Below are positions 1-12,800 of a stretch of DNA of 64,000 nucleotides, piece after piece. This stretch comes from Oreocharis arfaki (taxonomy: Eukaryota > Chordata > Aves > Passeriformes > Paramythiidae), in the NCBI GenBank assembly GCA_013398015.1, contig VZRR01010915.1, positions 124,001 through 188,000 of the forward strand, in the 5' to 3' direction. Each line of letters begins with the position of its first letter. Within the stretch, counting starts at the first letter, position 1. Below the pieces are notes generated by a model that did not search any database, was not told the DNA's origin, and saw only the letters and a list, made by a program, of their open reading frames with translations. The position numbers and the translations under genes were made by a program.

Positions 1-3000
1 TCACAGAATTTTAGCCAGGTTCTTATTTTGGTTCCATCATAGTAGAAGAATTCAGTGCTAAAATTTTATTAAAATTCTCAAGAACTTTTCTCTTTAAAAG
101 CCAAGTATCAGTCAAATGTGCATGTAAGAACATGGGACTTGATTAAAAGAAGATAAAAAAATCCCAGCAAGAGACTCATAGTTGGTTTGGTACGAAAACC
201 TTGGCTGGGAAGGTGCAGCTAAAGCCCACCACAGTCTGTGGCCAGTCACACATGCTCTCCTAAACAGTATCTTGCATGAGCACTGATATGGTGAGGCTAC
301 TGGGCTGGCTGGACCATGGGCCTTACTCTTTTCTTTTGACTAATGTAAGTTAAAGTAAAAAAGATTTATAAGAAGTCCCAGCTATCAAGTAAGTCTAGAA
401 TTATCAGCTAGGACCTTTTGTGTCTTCTCACGCCCTTGGATTTTGTCTGGAAAAGTGATGAGGGCAGGCTCTGAACCATTATTTGCAAGAATTGTGAGTC
501 ACACACAGAAAGGCCAGCAGTCAAAGCAGTAAGTCTTTGTAGCACATGGTGCATGGAATAATGGAGTATTAATATACCGACTTCCTTTGTCATGAAATTT
601 CATGACAAAACAAATGATGAGTAGACCTCAGCAGACACTGATTATCACTCATTTTGTAGGGATTAAGATTGTTCCAATCCTAATCCCCACAAAACAGAAT
701 AATTAAATTCAAATTGAATTTAAAAAAAGAATATTTGTTGTCTGATTTATCAGCCTAATGTACCCCATTTCTACACCTATACGTCTAACTCCTGCATCAC
801 AAATCACTTAGAAATGTGCTGTTGACCCTTGTTCAAAGAAAGAAAGTTTTCCAGTGATTGTGGAACATGGCTAGAGAAGTGCAAGCAATAAAGGGACTGC
901 TGAGATGCATGGACAGTATTTGGAAATAATATTTGAGAGTAATCTTGAATGCCTCTGATGATTTATCTTTAGAGAACTAATGTGCAGGGCTTGCCCAGAC
1001 TTGACTGACCCAGAAGACAATGAAAGAAGTAAGGTCCAAAGGTACAACCCTCAAACTCACAAGAACACTTCTACATAATGGGATGAAGGAGGAAATTTCT
1101 TAATTCTCTGTTTTAGAGTTTCCATAGACTCCAGTCAGTTGGTGCTTTCCTATGTAAACTCCATATCAGGAAGGTAGTTGTAGAAAATAGAGTGAATAAA
1201 ATATTTCACCAGATGAAATTATCAAATAGAAAGTTTTTGAGGAGAGTTAGTCTCTCTTATTCTAACTTTGCTCACATGCCCATGACAAGTGCTCACAAGC
1301 ACTTGCAAATGTACCAACAGTTCCAAAGTGCCTTTGGTCTCAGCAAAATTTAACCTGCAAAAATCAGTTCACTTTTCTAAAACAGTGGTTATGTCAGGGT
1401 GGAGGTCAAGACACTGGCATTTTTTATAACCTTCTACATTAAGAGGCTGTCGTGTTCCACAGAGTGGAAATAATTTCATGCATTTCATGGAGAAACTAGG
1501 CGAAATGTAAGAAGGATGATCAATTGAATTTCATATATGCATATAACAAACCTTCTTTGAGCACTGCTTTTCTGCAAACCATTGCTTTCTGGAATTTATA
1601 TATATAGTATAGTTTTGTGGCTTTTTTTTTTTAATAAATTTTTCCCCTTTTCTTGTACAACATAAACAAACATGGACAGAATTATAATTTCAGCTCTGGA
1701 AACCTGCCCAAAAAGCATTCACAACACAGCAGCATCATTATAATCAGACAAAAAAAGGCAACCTTTTGCCCTATTTCAATCATAATGTGGCTAAACTATA
1801 CCAGAATATAATAACAAATATTTTCTGTGAAAGTAGACTGTTACCAGAAAAATATTACACTGTATATTTTTTGTAGAATACTGTGTCAACCTTTGAATAG
1901 AGTTTAGCGTAAAATCTTGCCAGTGAAACAATGCTTTTTCCCTTTTTAAGTGACAGGGAAAGAAAGCATGCACAACAGGTACAATTTTTGCAGTATCGAC
2001 ACAATGATAAATACCACAGCTGTCAAGACTTAGGAGGTTTCATGTGACATTTCTACACACACTAACATCTGTTGCCTTCTTGTCCTCCTTCCTGTTTAGC
2101 ATTCAGGATCCCAAGCTTGAATTTCCCAAGCTTGCTAACAATGTTTGGAATTTATTAAAGCTTCATTCACTGCCCTGGAGAATGGCGTTTAAATACTGTG
2201 TCTCTGGCACTGCAATATATTGATCTTCATTGCCCCAGCTCGTTCCAGCTGCTCACCATATGCAGATTCTCCTAGATTAGTTAAAGGCAATGGCTCTTTT
2301 AATAGTGGCAAACACCCTTTTTGCTTTGTTTGTTTCCTTTTCTGGTGCAAACTAGAAACAATGGAGGAACAGATTGTTAAGGGGGAGGTGGCATGAAGGG
2401 GAGGGGATAACGAGGTTTTAGGATAGAGTAAACCTCCCGGGCCTGAAAGCAGATTCCAAATTTAGAATGCACAAAATTTTAGAAATACAACCTGAGCTTG
2501 AAGTGCAACCACATTCTGTGATATTTACAGAGTTACAGACAGCTGCTTTAACTATCTGTTTCAGGAAAATACAAGAGGCCATTCCAGTCACTTAGTGTAG
2601 TCAGAGAAATCTCTGGGTGACTGAGAGATCACAGTCATATCTTCCTGCATCAGATAGAGTATCCCTGCCTTTTAAAGTGCTTCCTATTCTCCAGGTCAAA
2701 GGAATTACTCCCTGGTGCATTAAATGCAGCATGGCTCACTCCAAGCCTGGTATTGATAGCTAGCCTATCACCTGACTAATACGGGAAGTACGGGCATTCA
2801 GTCTTCAAACATTGTCAGAAAGCAAAGACATGGAAACTGGTAAAGAAATGCTGTTTCGTTCCATATTTCCCTCTCTATAGCAATAAAGGAAGAAATTTTC
2901 AGGTACACAAAGTGAATTAGGTGTCCAAAGCATTAGACTTTTATAGGAGGCAAATGCTTAACCATCCCTTTTCTTTCCTTTAAAAACCACCCCTAAATTA

Positions 3001-6000
3001 ATAACCTCTTCAGTCTCCATTTGGCTACAATAGCACAATGACTGAGAGCATCCAACCATTTGTTCATGCTGATCTCTCCTATCCCTGACCTGCACACACC
3101 TCCCTAACCAACCCCACCACACTGGCACTTCACCAGCTCCCATGTCCCCAAAAATCTTCTCCCAGCCCTTTTGACAAACATCTCCCTCCCTCCTGCCATG
3201 CAATAGCATCATTACAGTGTCTACCAGCACCATCTCCTTCCCATAAGAGCCAGGAGCTAGAGCAACAGTGCAGCGTAAAACACAGAATGAAGCAGTGCAG
3301 GCTCAAAACTGTGGAGAAGTGCATGGAGGAGAGGCTCAGGAGCAGGGAAGGAAAAGGGAGAAAAGACGACTGCAAATAAACAAAGAATTACTGGAGTGAG
3401 GAGGAAGAAGGCTTGTGTTAGTGTGGTGGGTTTATGTGGCCAAAAGCCGGGAAGCTGGCTCACTAAGTCCGATTCTTCCATTTCCTCAATCTTCCATTTT
3501 CTTTTTCTTAGTTAAGTCTGACTTTATATTTCACATTCCTTTCCTGTATTTTCCTACTCATTTTTATTGCCTTTCTGTAGTTTTTTGAATCTTCAGTTCA
3601 CGTAGTCCTGGATTTTCTCCACTCCCAGGTTCCTCTCTTTCTCTCCTTTATAATCTTCCTCTTTCTCCCTATTTAGAATTCCTGTCTTTGTGCCTGTGCT
3701 GCTCCTTCCCATCCCCCTTTTCCTTCATCCTGCTAAACTTCCAGCTGCCACAAATACCTCTTCTAGTCTTTCACGAGTCACATGCAATGATTAATTTTCA
3801 TCCCTGCTGTTGAAACAAACATGCCTCTCAGAAACCATTCTCTCTATAGCAACGTGATTTAGGATGTGATGGAGACACACACAGCTGCTGCAGAGCCGGG
3901 ATGGAAGTGCTGGGTAACCCCAGGCGGGGAGTGCTTCAGCGGTGGTCGCTCTGCTGATCGAAGGGGCTGGAGGGTGGTGTGAGCACCCTTGAGTTGGCCG
4001 GGAATCACGTCATGTGGGTGATATGTGCTCCACCAAAACTGTTTGCCCAGCCAAGTGGGTGAGCTTCTACACGGACCTGATAGAGTCAGAACTTATTTTC
4101 TGTGCTCTTTTTTTCTGAAATTAATGATTAACAGATCAAAGGTTACATTTCAGCCTTCTCCTGCCACTTAAGAGGAGATAATGCCTGACATTTTAATGGG
4201 CTTGCCAGCTGATGTCTCAATTCTTCTTGCCCATGTCTTTGAGCCAATTATTTTCCTCAATCTTCTAACAGAGCTTTGAGGAAAAAACGGGTCTTGGCCC
4301 AGACCCCTCATCAGTTGGGAGCTCAAGGAAAATAACATAAATCACATCTTGGACTAATGTATCAGGTAGAAAATCTAGGGCAGGCTTGTTAGGGAGAGAA
4401 TACCTGTCTCTGCCGTTATGAAAAATCACCCTTGAAGTATTTATTTATTTAAATGTATTTAAAATATTTAACCAAATATTGTCTACTGACATTTTCAAAA
4501 ATGGGAAAGCTAATATAAGCTGTGACATGTTTTGGTGTTGCAAGAAAAGAATCACGCAGCAGATGACTGAAGCAACGGAAAATTGTGCAGTTTTCCAAAG
4601 CCTGAACCCAAACAAAAACTCCGGGGAAGTCTAATTTCAGAGGACAAAAAATCCTTTTATGGTTCCCTGCAAACTATAATGTTGTAGGTATACAGGACAG
4701 TGTGAGAGATTTTTATCTAATCAAAAACCTCCTTAGTTGCTCAGTACTGGTCACAGATCACAGGTATCAAACAGGAAGATATTAAAGTAGAGAGTAGTCC
4801 AGTAATCCATCACACTTTGTATGACCGAGCTGCTTTCAAATGCAACACTAAGCTAACAACAAATCTTTCACCACTGTTCTTTTTGTATAGCCTTTCATTT
4901 CCTAAAATTTACTTTCTGGAGTTCACATTTCATTTCTTTGATTCGAAAGACAAAGAGTTATGTCAGATTTTTTTGATTAACGAACATTTAGCTTTCTAGC
5001 TTGTTAGCACTCAAACTCCAGTCATTTATTTATGTACCATGAGCACTGCTAGAAAATCTAGGACATGTAAAAATAGTTTGATAGAATACCATTTCAAAGG
5101 AATATCTCCAAACTGTTTCAAACTTCATAGCTGGGATAAATCTGAAGGATATCATGCATTTGCTTGACTTCAGATAACATTTCTTTCACAACAGCATTTT
5201 GCTAGATAGGTTGGGCATGAGCAGTAGAAAATCGTATTATGAATCCACTACTGACTGCACATTTAATTCAAAATCCTTTTCTTCTCTTGTACAAAAGTGA
5301 AAAAAGCATTCAAGATTTAATTACACTTGAATTGATAGTGTAGGAAAGACAGCTGACTAGCTTTTTCAATCATCATGGTAAAAAAAAAGAAAACAGAACA
5401 AAAAACCCAAACAAACAAACACAAAACAAACAAACAAAAAAACCCAACTAAAAAAACTGCTGATAAATTTGAAGACAAATCCCCAAACTCCCATACTTCA
5501 ACAAACAGAAGAACAAATACTCTGCAAAAAAATTGAAGTAATATTTCCCTTAGATTTCACATATAAAGGGGTTTTCAATTCTGATACTACTTGACAAAAA
5601 AGGTAACTAAATGTAGATACTGACACAAACACACACACATTCGTAGTGTCGTACAGCTGGGTGAGGCCATACACAAAAAATTACTTCTGACCTTGATACG
5701 CAGTTAAACTAGCCAATTCTCTTTCCATTCTTGTTTTTGGTTGTTGTTTCTTTATTTTTTCATTATAAGTACAAGGTTTCATGTGTTATTTTCCCTTTCT
5801 GCTGCAAGGTATAAAATATTCTAGGTATGGAGTGTGATTGCTGATAAGCAAATAGAAAGAAATTCTAGTTTATGAATTTTTAAACAAATGAACAGGGAAC
5901 AGTCACGAGGGCTTTGTACATGGCATGACTTTTGAAAAACTCCATAAAGACTCCTCATCTTGAAAAACTGTCCACCTCTTTGAACAATTTGAATTTTTAC

Positions 6001-9000
6001 TAAATGATTTTTTAAATTCAAATCATGTTTGAAACAATTCATTGCAAGGTGGGGGTTTTTTTAGCTTTTTAATATATATTGCTACAGCAACATCTTAGAT
6101 ATTATTTTCTAACTGTCATTGATCCACGTTAAAGAGGTTAGTAAATTGACCTGAACTCCATTAATAAGCAATGTTGTCTTGATATAATAAGCGACATTAA
6201 AGAATGTTATTTTCCTTTGCACCCCAGCAAGGTCCAAGAGAGGTTGCCTGACAGTTCCCACAACATTGCTGTGTCTCTGATATCATTTATTTCTGATTAA
6301 TTCTGCTCTGAATGGCTAGTTTGGTCTTTCTGTTCCACAGCATCCCTGTACCAGCGTGTACCATTCCTTAGGCAGGTTGGAATTAATCTTACTCAGCTAT
6401 TCACATTCACAGCCTGCTGAATTGGTTTAAGGTAAATGTGTACAAAAATACTGGAGGGATTGGGACCCCACAGAGGGGACATTTCACCTGGGAAAAATGA
6501 GAAAATTTTAGCACTCTGGGTATGGCTTGGTCAAAACAAGTCAAGTCTGTAATAATGCAGGGCCCCAAGCATCCAGGACTGGCAAAGGTACACCAAGGGG
6601 TACATTTCTAGGAAGAAACATACTGAAATCTATCGTTGGATGTACAAGCTTTATTTCAGAAGAGCCTGAGAAATTAAGGAACATTTTCATTTTCCCCCCA
6701 GGTGTAGTGATCTCTTGCAATCTCTGTGAAAAAGCCTGGACCGTAACGACTTGATCAACTCCAGGACTCATTCCTCTTGGCATAGACCTGGCAATGATCC
6801 ACAAATGATCATTCTTCTTTAAGAAGGATGGTCATCAACCAAAACATGTCTTTAAATTGTCTAATACAAGGTTGTGGTAGCATACTCTCTGATAACTTAC
6901 TTAAACACTAGAAATAAGTCATAACTGACTACTGAGAAGAAGTATCAATATAATAAATATGTACGCCCCAAGTGTATCTGCATATTTAGGAATATTAGTT
7001 TACTGATCAAGTTTCCTCCACAATGACTATTTTCATAGGATTAAATGACCCCTTGTGATCTGAGCTAGCAGAAAAAGTTTAATAGAATTAAATGCATTTT
7101 AACACACATCCTGAAAGGGCCATGTATGATTCAAAATCCAAACTCTTTCAAAGTGCATAATGTGCTTCAGGAAATTGGCTTAGTGCTGAAATCTACTAAA
7201 GCTGGTGTCCAAGAGAATTCTGTGATCTCTGTTGATCTGTGTAGCTGGGAAATGCCAGTTTGTAGAAGTTATTTTTATCTCTTCAACAGATGAACCCTGC
7301 CTCCACAAGGGCAATGTATTTTTAATGCATATGATGTTATTATGTAAATTGGTTTAGCTGTGTAATCTACTAAAGGTGATTTCTCTGTCCCATGTGAACC
7401 ACAAAGCCAATGATCACATAATATTCATTAAAGATAAAATCGTCTTACTTTCCATAACCAATGCCCAAGTGCATTGCTCTGACAACATCAATTTCTGTTC
7501 AATAGTGAACTTGATGCTCCTTTGCAAAACTTTAATGAATGTACCAAATAGAGGTAATGTGTTTTTCCAGTTTACGGTCCCAAGCATACTATAAATAATT
7601 TTCTAAAGAGCAACAGGCACAGTAATTAAAGAACAAGTAAGGGCCCATTGGAAGTTCTACCCATTTTTTTCCTGCATCAACCTACATAAATCTGTGCAAG
7701 CAATGTAGCAAAAATCCCTTCTTTGATACATTTCTGAAATTAGGTAAACATAAACTTCGATTCCATCTATAAAAGGAACTGCAAGGTCATGTCCATGCAA
7801 TTGAACCAGGAAAAGCTGCTCCTTGTACAAATGTACACCTAGGCTCAAAAAAGCCCTTACCATCAATGTGGAGTCCTGCAATTAACGCGTCTACGAGGGC
7901 ACTAGACATATGTGTGAAAAATTAAATGACAAGAGAAAAAAAATCAGCACCAGCGGCTACTACCGTTCTATATCCAATTACTGTTGTCTGTATACAGAAA
8001 TGAACAGGTGCAAAGTAAATGCATGGATACACTCTCTTTAAAATCTAACATATTGGGTTAAACTGTAATTCATCTCCACTCCCAGGGGAGCAAAGGAGCT
8101 CCTAAAAATAATTAAACGTATTAATGCATGATCTTTTATCTGGGAATCTATGCACTTTTTAAAACAGGAACAAAACCTTGTTAACTAAACCTTCACAAGA
8201 CCACTGAAAGGTTATATAGTAATAAAGTAAGTATTGTCTAATATAATATTAGATAGTAATAAAATGTTTCCAGTGAACAACTCATAGGTTCAACATTTCA
8301 ATAAATATTTAACGGCAAGAGAAAATTTTTCTCTGAATAGGAAACACATGCATTCCAAAAGAGTTGTCCAAGCTAAGTTCCCTCCTTGCATGACAATTAA
8401 ATATTTTTAAAAATGAAAGCATAATTTATTCTGAATGGGAGGTTACTTTAAATTTTCAAATTCAAAGCAAATTCCTGACATTTTTTCTGTGATGAAAACT
8501 CCAGTTTTGCAATGACAGAGTGTGAACATAAACATTTTTATAGGAAGTGATTTATATAATTCCTTTAACCACTGTCATAAAACTACAATATAGCTGTTGT
8601 CAGAAATGAGTATCCAAAGGGAATTTCATTCAGCTTCCACTGGTTTATTCTAGATCAGTTAAAAATGGAAAAAACTGAGAATTGGTGCTTTTCTTCAATT
8701 TCAAGAAAATCAGGGGCTTTTTCTTTGGTGAAAATATTTGGAGTTTGTGCTCCATGTGAGATGCAGATGTGGGATAGATTAGCTAATAGTTCTTACGCTC
8801 CTGAACTTTTCCTCCCTTTGTTACTAAATGTCAGTATAACATTCAGTGATGCATAAGACAGAAAATAAGAACACAGTCACAGATATTGCTAGAATATAAT
8901 CACACACTTTACATCGCATTGGGGCTGGCTCAGACGGAGTCAATTTTCCCCATAGCGGCCTTCATAGTGCTGTGCTGTCTATTGGTAGCTACAAAAGTTC

Positions 9001-9252
9001 CAGTAACACTCCAGTGCTTTGGCTATGGCTGAGCAGCGCTTGCACAGCATCAAGGCTGTCTCTCCAACATCCCCTCCTTCACCACAAGGATGGGGGAGGA
9101 CAAACAAAACTTCAGTTTACACCTTAGCTTTAAGCCGAAGTTTTGAGCACTCTGATAGTTAATCTTCAAGCTCTATGCTAAAAACACTCATTCTGGTTTC
9201 TGGATTCATTGGGAACTTGAGCTGGCCAGTGCTGAGTGATCCACATCACGTG
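1..9252. other. Unannotated AT-rich DNA
   Basis: No gene, RNA gene or recognisable transposon seen. Contents are AT-rich unique sequence, the CAAA tract at 5380-5456 and scattered short ORFs without splice support. 3000-3480 is a pyrimidine-rich stretch with overlapping minus-strand ORFs that look like composition effects. 4140-4260 is less AT-biased and low in simple sequence; it may be a conserved non-coding element, untested. An 8+8 palindrome (TCTAATAT-A-ATATTAGA) lies near 8238. Confidence 0.6.
5380..5456. repeat. A-rich (CAAA)n low-complexity tract
   Basis: A run of A-rich units with AAAC repeats. No neighbouring LINE 3' end is visible, so it is not an obvious element tail. Confidence 0.9.
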
Positions 9253-9860
9253 CTGAAGAAATCTAAGGGCTACTTTTAATGTCTTTTTGTCGCAAGAACC
9301 AAACAGGGGTTTTGCACGCTATATGACGCTGGCTCGGGTTGCCGGGACAGGGTGGCGTCGGTGATCGGCCGGAGACCCCAGAGGACGCTGGCCTCAGGGC
9401 GCGGCCCGTGCCCACGCTACCGACCCAACAGGCCAGAGGGCTGCGGCGAGCGCGAGCGGCAGGCGGAGAACAGCGCAGCCGAGACAAAGGAGCAGAGGGA
9501 GCGCTTCTGTGTGCGGTTCCAGGTGGGTCATTCCATGGGGACAGGAACGCACACTGGAAGGAAGCAGGGACGAAAGCCAGATTTTGGGGGCTGACACGGA
9601 ATTTTATACTGGGAAATGGGGGCGGAGAGAATACAAAAGGCCAATGGCGGGGAAGGACAGGGGAGGAGTGAAGGGTACAGCAACGAAAGGGATTTAACAA
9701 AAGGAGGGTACAACAAATTGACAACATAGGGAACCAATGGGGCGTCGAGCAGACAGAACTTTCTGGAACATGTGCATATTAACAAGGGAGAATGAATATT
9801 CAAGATTTTCTATATAAAATGGGGAGGGGAGAACAGGGGCCAATAACAACAAGATATGTA
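9253..9860 (-). mobile_element. Probable solo LTR of an avian endogenous retrovirus
   Basis: A GC-rich island of about 600 bp sits in AT-rich surroundings. Read on the minus strand it has CCAAT-type boxes (9840, 9733, 9642), a TATAAAA at 9608-9602, then a GC-rich stretch (9340-9500) and an ATTAAA at 9280-9275 close to a CTTCA end. That order (U3 signals, TATA, GC-rich R/U5, poly(A) signal, CA end) is typical of a retroviral LTR. No gag, pol or env reading frame flanks it, so it would be solo. I found no convincing target-site duplication; an ACGTG pair at 9248-9252 and 9863-9867 is the only match and does not fit TG...CA ends. The 154- and 110-codon ORFs here are by-products of GC content. 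A TATA-like motif also exists on the plus strand at 9808, so orientation is not certain. The alternative is a CpG-island promoter. Confidence 0.5.
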
Positions 9861-12800
9861 AAACGTGGAACTGGGGAATTATGGGTTCTCACTGTAACTA
9901 CGAAGTGGGGAATAGAGCTCATGCCCTAAACCACCAGTGTGTGGGGGCAGTGATATGCTTAATGTTCTGGGCGGCTTCAGCTGCCTGCACCACCATAGCT
10001 ATATACATGTGTTTAGGCATGCAGATGCTGAAGACATTTAAACATCAGCGACAGCTTCTAACTGTCAAGCTTCAGTAGCTTGAGAAGTAGATTGGTTGTT
10101 CTCAGATTGCATTTTCATTTCTGATTCAAGCTGAACACACAGGAAAGTAGAGGTATTGGGCTTTTGGTGTAGGTTTGTTTGTTGGGTTGTTTCCTTTTTG
10201 TTAAGGTAACTGAAATACAGAACCTACATGATTAATCTTTCTCTATGGAATTACAGTGCTTTCTACACATTGGGAGCCTTTTTGTGCTCAGTATGTTTGC
10301 ATTTCAGCATGGTGACAGTGACTAGGCAGCTGGGTCATCTGAAGCCAGGAATCAGTCACTGCTGGTAGCGGGTTTCCTGGGAAACATATAGAGTATTTGT
10401 CTTGCAGCCTCAAGAAAACAAATAATGCTCAGAGCATCATTAACTTTCAGCCTGTGACTTCTGCCTCCCAAAGGGCTGAATTCAACAACTATCTCTCCGA
10501 GAAGCACTTATTCATATGAGTGGGTCAATTACTTTGTAGCCTTCCAGACCACTCAGCTGAGGATTCAGTTATTTAAAGCACACTTTCATATGTGCCAGTT
10601 ATCAGTGATGTGTAAATCATAAAAACTTGCAGGTCCTCAAACTCTTCAAAGACAAAAATATCTTCCCCAGCTCCAAGACAGAGAATCCTTCTTTCCTAGC
10701 TGCCTCCTCCCATAAGCAGGTACACCAGAAGACCAAGGCAGGAACTTAGCAGCATTTACTAATTTCAAAATATGTGAGTTTTTTTTAAGCTGAGTTTTAA
10801 TCCTTTTTCAAATTTTATGTAGAAAATAAACAATGCTCCTGTACTGTCCCGTGTAAATGAAGTAATGCCTGGAACAAGAAATAGCCAGACTGACACTTTA
10901 CACAACCCAGCCATTTTCATAAATTAACCAAATTCCATTTTAAAAGTAATTAGGGTGCTCTTCCTTTCCCATTATTCTTACTGGAGCATAGAGCTAGAAT
11001 TCCAGCAGCTGACTAGACTTCGCTTCAAGCAATTTGTCTTGAATTTTTTCCCAATCATCATGTTCATTTGAAGTCATATGGCATTTGAAAATGCTTCTTA
11101 CGTTTCTTCAAGAGGTGGGCTATTAACTGAAATCTTATGCTCAATTAAAAATAAAGAGGAATTTTTAATATACAGTCTCAAGGGTAAAAGCTTGACTATA
11201 TTACAGGAATTAATTTTAAAGACTCAAAACTGTAAAATGATAAAAAATAACCCTACCTAACATTATTATTATTAAAACGTAATTAGATTAATATCTCAGG
11301 GCATGACTTATGACTTTAAATGGTTCTGAATTGTCTACCTTATTATCACCTTCGGAATTGCTGCAGGGAATAACTGTGAGTATGAAATGCAAGAATTTTA
11401 GGCTTTTCTCTTCAAACCACAGAGCTGCTCAGACTAAGCGAGGATTCAAGGTGTGGTACATTCCTGAAGCCTGTGATGACAACACCTGAAACAACCTCTG
11501 TGTTGGAGTGCATGTATCCCAAAAGCTCGTATTTTGTGTTGAACGATCCACTATCCTTGCTAATTTGGCTAGAGGAGTGTCAGGGGGTTATAAGGATATG
11601 AGGAGGTGTCAGTACCCATTCCCCTCCAAGAGCAGGATGCAATTATGATGCTGATAGGGAAGAAGAGAACACCAGACTCTTTATGGGCAGCTTCTCTTCC
11701 CTCTTCTCATCAGACAAAATGTGCTCCACATCAGGCTGTGTAAATGGGGAAGAACATCCAATTTTCTTAGACCATCTCCCTCCTTGTTCAGTTCATTCCT
11801 GCTCGTAGCAATTCACTTCTTGTGTGGAAGAGAACTGTTCCACCAAGACAGTATCATAGCAAACAATGTCTAGAGTAGCTCTAATGAATTACACTAAATA
11901 TACCTCTCAGGAAAGAAACTTCAGGCCTGTCTAATGATGGAACATAAATGACACTTTTAGGAATATTCTTTCTTCTTTTTTTGGCCTCTCTTGGCCATTG
12001 AAATCATAAGAATTTTCAGAGGATTACACAAATGTCACCCCCAGTTAAGCTCAATGATTTCACCTTTTGAATTGGAAATTCAGCATCCCATTGGACTAAA
12101 GTTTTTACTTGCAGTGGAACATTTAGAAAACATGCACACAATTTTCTTCCAGAGCTGTACCTCAAATACTTCAGTACTATGTAGGAGTCTGAGAAACAGA
12201 CTGACATGAGCATGTTACTGATTAAATAATGAAAGGGAGGAGGACAAATCTTATCATTTGCAGACTTGGAGAAATGCCAAACACATTCCCAATTAAAAAT
12301 GAAAAAAAAAAAAGCTTATTGGAAATTCACACTGAAATTTTAATTTATGCCTGTAAGCACTGAGGGCAGCATGCACAGATTTGCCTGTTTATCTCGTGCT
12401 GTTTCTCAAGCCATGTCTGGAAATCCCAGGGTTGTTTTGAGATTTTTGCTCAGGAATGGGAATGGTTGGCACTGAATTAATCAAGCCTCCCACCATGGGG
12501 GTCACGGTTCCTGCATTCATAAGTACACATTCTTTGTAAAAGGATGACAGCAAGAGATTGGCTGTAGTCAATCAGTTCTGTGAAGTTTCCATTCCAGCTT
12601 CTCCCTTTGCTCTCTCCTTGCATAGTTTGAAATTATTTCCTATTAGCAATGAGTCTTGATTAATGCCAGGCACAAAGAATTCAGCACCATCTCTCCTGAC
12701 ACTAAGTCACTCACCTGGTCAGCCACCTGGATTGCTCTTTACCCCAGATCAGTACAGTCACTTTTCCCAAAATAAACTGTGCCTTCACATTTTACAATAG

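Noticed and set aside
981..1026. Plus-strand 46-bp exon before GAA/GTAAGG
   Set aside because: One open frame, but a poor pyrimidine tract and no partner exons.
3420..3480. Start of another ERVL-like LTR ('gtgtggtgggttt')
   Set aside because: Only about 15 bases resemble the LTR end and nothing downstream continues the match.
6895..6945. Short exon between TTCTTCTCAG and TTTAA/GTAAGT on the minus strand
   Set aside because: Two of three frames stop at once and the third links to nothing nearby; good splice-site pairs this close arise by chance.
9263..9727. 154-codon minus-strand ORF, and overlapping plus-strand ORFs
   Set aside because: They lie within the GC-rich LTR-like island where stop codons are rare; several frames on both strands are open at once and none shows a domain.
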